Source: Gammaproteobacteria bacterium 53_120_T64
GTDB taxonomy: Bacteria > Pseudomonadota > Gammaproteobacteria > Pseudomonadales > Porticoccaceae
DNA length: 43,141 nt
NCBI GenBank assembly: GCA_002162815.1
Contig: MAAT01000068.1
Coordinates: forward strand, 1-43,141
Direction of reading: 5' to 3'
A program made the position numbers and the translations under genes. The notes beneath the pieces were generated by a model, which made no database searches, had not been told where the DNA came from, and worked only from the letters and a program-made list of their open reading frames with translations. Below, in pieces: positions 36,475 through 43,141 of the stretch; the first letter of the stretch is position 1, and each line of letters starts with the position of its first letter.

Positions 36475-38508
36475 CTAGGGCAAGCCGACCTCCACTTTGA
36501 AATAAAAGCGAGTTTCAAATACATTATTGTGACTGTACTCAGCATAATTCGCCCCCAAGTTCTGGGCAATAAGCTGTAACTTGACCGGCGAACCAGCGCA
36601 TAAAAATCGATAGCTTAGCTGTCCATCTATCCGTGAAAAATCACCGATGGTGTTGCTGTCCCGCCAATCGACAGCGCTTTGATAGTAGGTCATCACACTG
36701 GCATTAAGCGCGGGCGTCAATTGATAAGCGAGCAATAAACCCCCACTGTGTCGCGGCCTCGAGGTATTAAAATCCCCCTGCTGCTTTACCGGCTCCAACC
36801 GCGTAACATAATGGCTCTCCAGATCCAGATAACTGTAGTGTAGACGCAGCAAACTGCCCGGCAATGGTTTGTAGGTGAATTGTAACTCAACACCCGTGGT
36901 CTCCCACTCCCCGGTATTGGAAAAAACTTTTACGCTGTCATCAAAGAAAGGGATCGGCAGTACGATGTCTTCATCGTGGGTGTCAATGCCATCGCGCGCC
37001 TCCTCTCTGAAGACACTAATATCCAGTTCGACATGGGCATCGGGGAAACGCGCCATATAAGCCAGCTCGGCATGATCCACCCTCTCCTCAGCCAGCCCCT
37101 CCCCGGCCCGGATCACCGCATTATAGGCTAGCCCGCCAAACTCAAGCGTATTATCCATATTGCTCTCAGTGATGGCCGGCGAGCGCTCGCTGCGGCCAAA
37201 TACTAGTCGCAAGCTATGATTCGCGATAAATTGATAATTCAGTGCCAGTCGGGGTGAGGCCAGAGTCCCGACGTGACTACGCTCAAGCATCAGTCCAAAA
37301 TTAAACACCCAGTCGCGACCCAGCATCCACTCGTTGTGACTGAAGAGGCGAAACGACTCTTCTCGAATTGTGTCCCTGTCGCCGAATAACAACTCACCCC
37401 TAGCCGACTCGGTACGTGCACCCAGCCCCCAGACAGCCTGCAAGCGTCCCCTGCGCGCAAAGCGCTGCTCCAGCTGCAGGTCAAAGCGCTCGGAAGACAG
37501 GCGCCCCAAGCTCACTGCAACGCTCTGGTCGGGAATGCCGAGAAGGCCCGGCACCGCCGCCGGAGGCAATCCCAGTGCACTGGAAATCAGGCTGATATTA
37601 GGCCTGCTCTCGGCTCTTAGGCTATTGTGATAAGCCCGCAGCTGCAACTCATCACCATTGGCCTGGGCTCTCACCCAGCTCAGTGACTGGTAACTAGAGT
37701 CAAAGTCAGAGTTAAAATATTCTCCGGGATAGTCAGCGCTTCCAAAGTCCTCGGTATTATCGACATAGCCAAAGTCAATATCGACACTATCGTGCAGGGA
37801 AGGCGTCAAAGTGCCGCGAAAGGCCATTTGATAAAGCTCGCGACCACCGTCCCGCGAGCCAGCAAGCTCAACACCGGGAAAACCATTATTGTGCTGATAC
37901 CCCAGGCTGAGACGATAGAGCAAGCCTCCCAGCTGACCATTGTGGCGCAAACTGGCATTGCTTGTGGCCCGCGAACCGCTGGTATAGGTCACGGCCGTAC
38001 CGCTATCTTGCACCGGTGTACGAGTCACTATATTCACCGCCCCGAGTAGCGCGTTCGAACCCTGAGACGGCGTGCTTGGCCCGCGTACAATTTCGATATG
38101 GTCAATATCTTCAAAATTGACACCCAGCGTAGCCCAGTTAACAGCAGAGAAAACGGGCTCATACACCGAACGGCCATCGACCATCACTTCTAATCGATTC
38201 GGAAAAGCCTTGCCAAAACCGTGGTAGGACACACCGTAGCGGTTGCTATTAACAGCATAAGATTGAAAGCCTGGCACCAAACGGAAAATATCAGCCCAAT
38301 TCTGGGCACCGGAGGCGTCGAGCAGTGCCCGGTCGAGAATAGTGACACTGGCCGGCGCTCGATTTAGGGGCTGCTCGAAACGACTGACGATATTCACCAT
38401 CGGAATGTCGCCCAGCACATCGACCTCACTGACCACTGCAGCAGAAATATCTGCCGCCAGCAGAACACTCAGCCAGCACAGCTTAATACGATAAAATGTC
38501 AACAACAC
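36475..38508 (-). CDS. TonB-dependent outer-membrane receptor
   Basis: Gated outer-membrane importer of 677 residues. It has a signal peptide (about 1-24), a TonB-box-like stretch EVDVLGD (28-34), a plug domain (about 48-165, with APASVTILDRALLDASGAQN, RLEVMVDGRSVYEP, IEIVRGPSTPSQGSNALLGAVNIVTR) and a long beta-barrel with alternating pattern to the C-terminus. The ligand is unknown. The start is GTG at 38506-38508, with an AGG about 9 bp upstream; no ATG is available before the signal peptide. It is the first gene of an operon with the binding protein and hybrid kinase. Confidence 0.9.
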   Translation of the reverse strand: MLLTFYRIKLCWLSVLLAADISAAVVSEVDVLGDIPMVNIVSRFEQPLNRAPASVTILDRALLDASGAQNWADIFRLVPGFQSYAVNSNRYGVSYHGFGKAFPNRLEVMVDGRSVYEPVFSAVNWATLGVNFEDIDHIEIVRGPSTPSQGSNALLGAVNIVTRTPVQDSGTAVTYTSGSRATSNASLRHNGQLGGLLYRLSLGYQHNNGFPGVELAGSRDGGRELYQMAFRGTLTPSLHDSVDIDFGYVDNTEDFGSADYPGEYFNSDFDSSYQSLSWVRAQANGDELQLRAYHNSLRAESRPNISLISSALGLPPAAVPGLLGIPDQSVAVSLGRLSSERFDLQLEQRFARRGRLQAVWGLGARTESARGELLFGDRDTIREESFRLFSHNEWMLGRDWVFNFGLMLERSHVGTLASPRLALNYQFIANHSLRLVFGRSERSPAITESNMDNTLEFGGLAYNAVIRAGEGLAEERVDHAELAYMARFPDAHVELDISVFREEARDGIDTHDEDIVLPIPFFDDSVKVFSNTGEWETTGVELQFTYKPLPGSLLRLHYSYLDLESHYVTRLEPVKQQGDFNTSRPRHSGGLLLAYQLTPALNASVMTYYQSAVDWRDSNTIGDFSRIDGQLSYRFLCAGSPVKLQLIAQNLGANYAEYSHNNVFETRFYFKVEVGLP

Positions 38509-38547
38509 CGGCGAAAACCTAAGAGAAGATGGCTAATTGGGGCCGGC

Positions 38548-38576
38548 ATTCTAAACCAAGCACCTCTAGCCGCCAA
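38548..38576 (-). promoter_or_regulatory. Candidate sigma-70 promoter of the TonB receptor operon
   Basis: On the minus strand TTGGCG (38571-38576), a 17-bp spacer and TAGAAT (38548-38553) form a plausible promoter whose start would be about 33 bases before the GTG. No Fur-like or other clear operator was recognised. The rest of the 237-base gap 38509-38745 shows nothing else firm. Confidence 0.5.
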
Positions 38577-38745
38577 TGCCCACCGAGCAATAATAACCAG
38601 CACTTATAACGAGCATGCAAAACAGCCCACCTCAATCGAGGCCTACCGCCACCCTATCACCCAGCACTAGTCCTGCAGGGCGAAAAATTGATTTATAAAT
38701 AGCCAGTGCTGATATATTCTGCTTCGCCTGAAATAAGGGTGTTGT

Positions 38746-39447
38746 ATGAGCGAAATATATTTTGTGCGCCACGGCCAGGCCTCTCTCGGCGCCAAGGTTT
38801 ACGACCAGCTATCGGACCTCGGCCAACAACAGGCGATCTGGCTGGGCGAACACTATCGCCAGCGTGGTTTGAATTTTGACCGGGTGATCACCGGCGACAT
38901 GCGCCGCCATAAGCAAACCCTGGCCGGTATTGAAGAAGGACTGGGGCAAAACTTTGAGTCGTCTATTGATGCCGGCTTTAATGAATTTCACTTCCGCCCC
39001 ATTATGAGTATGTACGCCCGCCGCGAGAATCCCGATGCCGAGGTGCCCCGCACCGCACGAGAATTTTTCGGCATCCTGCGCGGCACCATGCGCGCCTGGA
39101 TCGACGGCGAGCTGGACGCAGAAATCGCCCAGCGCGACCAACGCAAGGGCGGAAAAACCGAAACCTGGCTCGACTTTAACCAACGTGTCCACCGCGCCCT
39201 CGACGATGCCCGCAAAGGCCCGCGCGGCGAGCGAGTACTCGTCGTCTCCTCCGGCGGCCCCAAGGCGCTGGCGATGAAAAGCGTGATGGGGCTCGACGAC
39301 AATGCCGCCATCGAGCTGATGATGCAAATTCGCAACACTTCCACCACCCGTTTTAACTACAATGCCGAGCGCATCTCCCTGGCCGCGTTTAATCTGCTGC
39401 CCCACCTCGAGCAGGGCGAGCGACATGACAGCATTACCATCGTTTAA
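38746..39447 (+). CDS. Histidine phosphatase-like protein (phosphoglycerate mutase fold)
   Basis: The 233-residue protein has the RHG motif (R8-H9-G10 in FVRHGQAS), R53 and E79 expected of the histidine phosphatase superfamily. In the second catalytic motif, usually VSHGG, it reads VVSSGG with S169 where the second histidine should be. It may therefore be inactive, or work with altered chemistry. AAGGG about 8 bp upstream supports the ATG. It is followed by an acyl-CoA dehydrogenase 63 bp later on the same strand, and may be co-transcribed with the kinase/oxidoreductase cluster. Confidence 0.82.
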   Translation: MSEIYFVRHGQASLGAKVYDQLSDLGQQQAIWLGEHYRQRGLNFDRVITGDMRRHKQTLAGIEEGLGQNFESSIDAGFNEFHFRPIMSMYARRENPDAEVPRTAREFFGILRGTMRAWIDGELDAEIAQRDQRKGGKTETWLDFNQRVHRALDDARKGPRGERVLVVSSGGPKALAMKSVMGLDDNAAIELMMQIRNTSTTRFNYNAERISLAAFNLLPHLEQGERHDSITIV

Positions 39448-39510
39448 ACGGATCCCGTATTTAAACACCCACCTTTAATACCGCACACTTGAGAAAAGAG
39501 GTAATACCCC

Positions 39511-40725
39511 ATGAACTTTCAACACTCCCCCAAGGCCCTGGCACTGCAAGATTTACTCTTGAAGTTCATGAAGGAAGAAGTCTATCCGGTCGAGGCAGAA
39601 TTCAAAGAATACATGCACACGGTCGACAACCCCTGGGCCACGCCGCCGATCATGGTAGACCTGAAGAAAAAAGCCAAGGCCGCTGGCCTCTGGAACCTCT
39701 TCCTACCCCCCCACGATGCCGATGACGAAAACGGTCTGACCAACGTTGATTACGCCCCACTGGCCGAAATCATGGGTCGCGTGCCCTGGGCACCACTGGT
39801 GTTCAACTGCAACGCCCCCGACACCGGCAATATGGAAGTGTTTGTTAAATACGGCACCGAAGCCCAGAAAGACAAGTGGCTAACCCCACTACTCGCCGGT
39901 GAAATCCGCTCCTCCTTCGCCATGACCGAGCCCGACACCGCCTGTTCGGATGCCACCAATGTCGAGTGTTCCATCGTTCGCGATGGCGACGAGTACGTCA
40001 TCAACGGCAAGAAGTGGTTCATCACCGGCATCATGCACGAAGCCTGCAAAATCATGATCGTAATGGGCAAGACCGATCCCGAAAACCCCAATCGCCACGT
40101 TCAGCAGTCGCAAATCCTAGTGCCAAAGGACACCCCCGGCGTCACCATCGTGCGCCCACTGACCACTCTCGGCTATCTCGGCGCACCCCTGGGTGAAGCC
40201 GAAATTCGCTTTGACGATGTCCGCGTACCGGTCGAAAACATTCTGTTGGGCGAGGGCCGCGGCTTCGAAATCGCCCAGGGTCGCCTCGGCCCCGGCCGCA
40301 TTCACCACTGCATGCGTCTAATCGGCTGTGCCCAGCGCGCACTGGAACTGATGTGCGCCCGTGTCGAATCGCGCAGCACCTTTGGCAAGAAGCTCAGCGA
40401 ACACCAGTCGGTACGTGAAGATATCGCCCAATCTTTCTGCGACATCGAACAGGCCCGCCTGCTCACCATGATGGCCGCCGACAAGATTGATCGCGAGGGT
40501 GCCAAAGAGGCTAAAGACCTGATTGCCGCCATTAAAATCGTCACCCCGGCGATGACGGCCCGCGTCGTCGACCGCGCCATTCAGGTACACGGTGCCGGCG
40601 GTTTGACCGAGGACTACTTCCTCGCCGAAGCCTACAACTACGCGCGCCAGATCCGCTTCGCCGATGGTCCCGATCAGGTGCACATGATGCAGCTGGGACG
40701 TTCACTCGCGCGACAGTACGGCTAA
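39511..40725 (+). CDS. Acyl-CoA dehydrogenase, ACAD10/11-like
   Basis: FAD-dependent dehydrogenase of 404 residues. The all-alpha N-domain is followed by the FAD/substrate region FAMTEPDTACSDATN and VINGKKWFITG (about 131-170). The C-domain has RSTFGKKLSEHQSVREDIAQ and IQVHGAGGLTEDYFLAEAYN (about 290-390). It resembles the dehydrogenase half of mammalian ACAD10/ACAD11 and bacterial LvaC. The next gene encodes an APH-type kinase like the other half, so a role in 4-hydroxyacyl-CoA or related acid catabolism is plausible, which is inference. The start has GAGG about 11 bp upstream. Confidence 0.88.
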   Translation: MNFQHSPKALALQDLLLKFMKEEVYPVEAEFKEYMHTVDNPWATPPIMVDLKKKAKAAGLWNLFLPPHDADDENGLTNVDYAPLAEIMGRVPWAPLVFNCNAPDTGNMEVFVKYGTEAQKDKWLTPLLAGEIRSSFAMTEPDTACSDATNVECSIVRDGDEYVINGKKWFITGIMHEACKIMIVMGKTDPENPNRHVQQSQILVPKDTPGVTIVRPLTTLGYLGAPLGEAEIRFDDVRVPVENILLGEGRGFEIAQGRLGPGRIHHCMRLIGCAQRALELMCARVESRSTFGKKLSEHQSVREDIAQSFCDIEQARLLTMMAADKIDREGAKEAKDLIAAIKIVTPAMTARVVDRAIQVHGAGGLTEDYFLAEAYNYARQIRFADGPDQVHMMQLGRSLARQYG

Positions 40726-40730
40726 ACCAA

Positions 40731-40767
40731 TGCCCTAGCAGGGGGCTTTATACCTCCTGCCAGGGCA
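40731..40767 (+). repeat. Long hairpin between the acyl-CoA dehydrogenase and kinase genes
   Basis: TGCCCTAGCAGGGGG (40731-40745) pairs with CCTCCTGCCAGGGCA (40753-40767) with one A.C mismatch and one G.T wobble, around CTTTATA. No T-run follows, so it is not a standard terminator; it may protect upstream mRNA or separate expression of the two genes. Confidence 0.7.
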
Positions 40768-40782
40768 TCCAAGCTCTCCCTT

Positions 40783-40809
40783 ACTTAAGGCCCATAACTT
40801 AAGGTCCAT
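40783..40809 (+). repeat. Two-copy direct repeat upstream of the APH kinase gene
   Basis: ACTTAAGGCCCAT (40783-40795) is repeated as ACTTAAGGTCCAT (40797-40809), one mismatch, period 14. It ends 21 bases before the kinase ATG. Confidence 0.6.
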
Positions 40810-40830
40810 GACGACAAGGTCAACACCCAC

Positions 40831-41877
40831 ATGACAACGACAACAGACAGCCTGCCCATGGACACACTGGGCGCTTATTTAGCGGACAACATTGCCGACT
40901 TCGGTAAACTTCTCGAGGCGGAAAAATTTTCCGGCGGGCAATCGAACCCCACCTACATGCTCACCACCGACAGCAAGAAATACGTGCTGCGCCGCAAGCC
41001 CTCGGGCGAGTTACTGCCCTCCGCCCACGCCGTGGATCGTGAATACCGCGTGATGTCGGCACTGGCCGACAGCGGTGTACCCGTACCCACCATGCACAAG
41101 CTCTGTGACGACGACAGTATTATCGGCAGCATGTTTTACATCATGGATTTTATCGACGGCGATATTTTCTGGGACGCCCAACTCACCGAAGTCGACAAAG
41201 GCCTGCGCGGCCCCATGTACGCCAAAATGAACGAAGTGCTGGCCGCCCTGCACAAGGTCGACGTTGTTAAGGCCGACCTCGAAAGCTTTGGCCGCCCCGG
41301 CAACTACTTCGAGCGCCAGCTGAACCGCTGGACCAAGCAGTATCGCGGTGCCGAAACCGAAACCATCGAGGCCATGGAAAAACTCATGGCTTGGCTACCC
41401 GCCAACATGCCCGAGGACGACGGCCAGGTGAGCCTGATTCACGGCGACTACCGCCTCGACAATATGATCTTCGCCCCCGGCAAAGCCGAAGTGCTGTCCG
41501 TCCTCGACTGGGAGTTGTCCACCCTCGGCCACCCCTATTCCGACATCGCCTACCAGTGTATGCAACTGCGCATGCCCGCCGACCCGGCACTGGGCAATCT
41601 CGCCGGACTCAGCGGCATCGACCGCGCGGCACTGGGTATTCCCAGTGAAGAAGAGTACGTCGCCGCCTACTGCAAAAACATGGGCATCAGCGAAATACCC
41701 AACTGGACCTTCTACCTGGCCTTTAGCTTCTTCCGCTTTGCCGCCATCTTGCAGGGTATTATGAAACGCTATTTAGACGGCACCGCCTCCAACGAAGAGG
41801 CCCTGGCCTACGGCAAAATGGCGCGCCCGATGGCCGAGACTGCGATGGCCTATTTGGCCGAGCAAGGTCGCGTTTAA
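40831..41877 (+). CDS. APH-family phosphotransferase, ACAD10/11- and LvaA-like
   Basis: Kinase-fold protein of 348 residues. It has a nucleotide-binding N-lobe (GGQSNPTYMLTTDSKKYVLRRKP), the catalytic loop IHGDYRLDN (about 203-211) and the metal-binding LDWE (about 226-229, in SVLDWELSTLGHPYSDIAYQ). These are the signatures of the acyl-CoA-directed phosphotransferases fused to ACAD10/11 in mammals and of LvaA, which phosphorylates 4-hydroxyvaleryl-CoA. It follows the dehydrogenase gene and precedes the oxidoreductases, suggesting phosphorylation of a hydroxyacyl-CoA followed by dehydrogenase-linked elimination. The substrate is not shown by sequence. Confidence 0.88.
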   Translation: MTTTTDSLPMDTLGAYLADNIADFGKLLEAEKFSGGQSNPTYMLTTDSKKYVLRRKPSGELLPSAHAVDREYRVMSALADSGVPVPTMHKLCDDDSIIGSMFYIMDFIDGDIFWDAQLTEVDKGLRGPMYAKMNEVLAALHKVDVVKADLESFGRPGNYFERQLNRWTKQYRGAETETIEAMEKLMAWLPANMPEDDGQVSLIHGDYRLDNMIFAPGKAEVLSVLDWELSTLGHPYSDIAYQCMQLRMPADPALGNLAGLSGIDRAALGIPSEEEYVAAYCKNMGISEIPNWTFYLAFSFFRFAAILQGIMKRYLDGTASNEEALAYGKMARPMAETAMAYLAEQGRV

Positions 41878-41912
41878 CCACTCACCAATAATAAATAAAA
41901 TCGGACAGCACT

Positions 41913-42890
41913 ATGAAAGCACTCGTATGCGAACACTACGGCAAGGTCGACGACCTGGTTTACCGCGACATGCCCACCCCCGAAGCTGGCTCCGGCCAGG
42001 TATTGATTGATATCGCCGCTATTGGCGTCAACTTCCCCGACGGCCTGCTGGTCGAGGGGAAATATCAGGCCAAGCCGGAAACACCCTTTATGCCCGGTGG
42101 TGAATTTGCCGGCACCGTCGCCGCCCTCGGCGCAGGCGTTACCGGCTTTGCCGTCGGTGACAAGATCTTCGGCTGGCACACCAGTTACGGCGCCTATGCC
42201 GAGCAGGTCGCCGTGGCCACAGACGACATTTACAAAATGACGCCCTCCATGTCATTTGATCAGGGTGCCGCCTTAATGTGCGCCACCTCCACCTCCCATC
42301 ACGCCCTCAAGCAACGGGGCCAACTCAAGCCCGGTGAAACCCTTGTGGTGCTCGGTGCCGCCGGTGGCGCCGGTCTGGCCGCCGTGCAAATCGGCAAGGC
42401 CATGGGCGCCAAGGTGATCGCCGTTTGCTCGACCGATGAAAAGATCGCCTTTGCTAAATCGCAAGGTGCCGACGCAGGCATTAACTACAGCAGCGAAGAC
42501 CTCAAAGCCGCCATTAAAAAACATACCGACGGCCGTGGCGCCGATGTGGTTTACGATGCCGTGGGCGGCGATGCCTTCGATGTGTGCTCACGCGCCATGG
42601 CCTGGAACGGTCGCCTGCTGATTGTCGGCTTCGCCTCCGGTCGCATTCCCAGTCTGCCGGTGAATTTAACCCTGGTAAAAGGCTACTCCGTGGTCGGCGT
42701 TTTTTGGGGCACCTTCACCAAGAAACAACCCGAAGACCACGCTGCCAACATGGTCGAGCTACTGCGTTGGTTTGAAGACGGTAAGGTGGTGCCCGTTATC
42801 GACAAAACCTTCGCCCTCAGTGATGGCGTCAAAGCGATTCAATATGTCACTGGCAGAAACGTAAAAGGCAAAGTGGTTATCAACCCTTAA
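41913..42890 (+). CDS. NADPH:quinone oxidoreductase family protein (MDR, zinc-free)
   Basis: Medium-chain dehydrogenase/reductase of 325 residues without zinc-binding cysteines. The N-terminal GroES-like domain (MKALVCEHYGKVDDLVYRD, then GVNFPDGLLVEGKYQ) is followed by a Rossmann domain with VLGAAGGAGLAAVQIGKAMGAKV (about 146-168) and CSTDEK for the cofactor. It most likely reduces quinones or enoyl-type carbonyls with NADPH. It is 35 bp downstream of the kinase gene and 25 bp before a close paralogue. Confidence 0.9.
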   Translation: MKALVCEHYGKVDDLVYRDMPTPEAGSGQVLIDIAAIGVNFPDGLLVEGKYQAKPETPFMPGGEFAGTVAALGAGVTGFAVGDKIFGWHTSYGAYAEQVAVATDDIYKMTPSMSFDQGAALMCATSTSHHALKQRGQLKPGETLVVLGAAGGAGLAAVQIGKAMGAKVIAVCSTDEKIAFAKSQGADAGINYSSEDLKAAIKKHTDGRGADVVYDAVGGDAFDVCSRAMAWNGRLLIVGFASGRIPSLPVNLTLVKGYSVVGVFWGTFTKKQPEDHAANMVELLRWFEDGKVVPVIDKTFALSDGVKAIQYVTGRNVKGKVVINP

Positions 42891-42915
42891 GCCGTATTCA
42901 ACCCGAGGAAAGGTT

Positions 42916-43141
42916 ATGAAAGCTCTGGTTTGCGAAGCCTATGGCGAGGTCGACGACCTCAACTACCGCGATATGGCCGACCCCGTGCCCGGCCCCGATG
43001 AAATTCTGGTCGCCATTAAAGGCATCGGTGTCAACTTCCCCGACGGCCTACTGGTCGAAGGCAAGTATCAATTCCAGCCCGAGTGCCCCTTCGCACCCGG
43101 TTCCGAAATCTGTGGCCAAGTGATCGGCCTCGGCAATAATG
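42916..43141 (+). CDS. Second NADPH:quinone oxidoreductase paralogue (3' end beyond window)
   Basis: The frame from the ATG at 42916 (MKALVCEAYGEVDDLNYRDM) stays open to the window edge, 75 codons. It shares GVNFPDGLLVEGKYQ and the overall N-terminal domain with the preceding gene, so the two are tandem paralogues. GAGGAAAGG just upstream is a good ribosome binding site. Only the N-terminal GroES-like part is visible. Confidence 0.88.
   Translation, partial: MKALVCEAYGEVDDLNYRDMADPVPGPDEILVAIKGIGVNFPDGLLVEGKYQFQPECPFAPGSEICGQVIGLGNN

Noticed and set aside
38809..39468. 219-codon minus-strand frame over the histidine phosphatase-like gene
   Set aside because: Antisense shadow; the plus strand encodes a recognisable superfamily member with a good ribosome site.

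Overview
The window looks like a chromosomal segment of a free-living, probably marine gammaproteobacterium. The evidence is gene content and order. Two blocks match arrangements I remember from Pseudomonas: (i) rrn leader - tyrS - M23 peptidase - anmK - erpA - bactofilin - coiled-coil membrane protein - argC - hemJ, and (ii) zur/znuCB - znuA - thrB - polA - sRNA position - engB - cytochrome c4 - dsbA. The later blocks (acyl-CoA dehydrogenase/phosphotransferase/quinone oxidoreductase, TonB receptor with sensor kinase) suggest the Cellvibrionales/Spongiibacteraceae neighbourhood. That placement is inference. Coding density is high and no gene-free stretch exceeds 300 bases.

Layout. 1-282: promoters and antitermination leader of an rRNA operon that reads leftward out of the window. 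283-9845: housekeeping genes for tRNA charging, murein hydrolysis and recycling, Fe-S assembly, a bactofilin, arginine and heme synthesis, and a ClC chloride transporter. 9928-14385: a large ammonium-transporter/PAS/GGDEF/EAL fusion and a MATE exporter. 14484-15761: hemL. 15786-18890: the zinc-uptake regulon, with a divergent zur-znuCB / znuA promoter carrying two Zur boxes. 18897-25340: thrB, polA, a candidate small RNA, engB, cytochrome c4 and dsbA. 25497-29502: a minor-pilin operon (fimT-pilW-pilX-pilV-pilE) with no pilY1. 29758-32714: an ASCH-domain protein and serC-serA. 32711-38508: an operon of TonB-dependent receptor, periplasmic binding protein and hybrid histidine kinase. 38746-43141: a histidine-phosphatase-like protein, an acyl-CoA dehydrogenase, an APH-type kinase and two tandem quinone oxidoreductases, the last cut by the window edge.

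How parts work together. Zur represses both arms of the zinc-uptake locus. SerC and SerA supply two of the three serine-synthesis steps. ErpA, HemJ and HemL serve Fe-S and heme supply, and cytochrome c4 and DsbA act in the periplasm. The receptor/binding-protein/kinase operon looks like a ligand-sensing relay across the envelope. The dehydrogenase-kinase pair resembles the two halves of ACAD10/ACAD11 and the LvaC/LvaA pair of 4-hydroxyacid catabolism.

The items most worth a second look are the intact Amt-GGDEF-EAL fusion, the unannotated small RNA with a sigma-E/AlgU-type promoter between polA and engB, the receptor-binding protein-kinase operon, the pilY1-less pilin operon with oversized acidic pilins, and the phosphatase-like/ACAD/kinase cluster.
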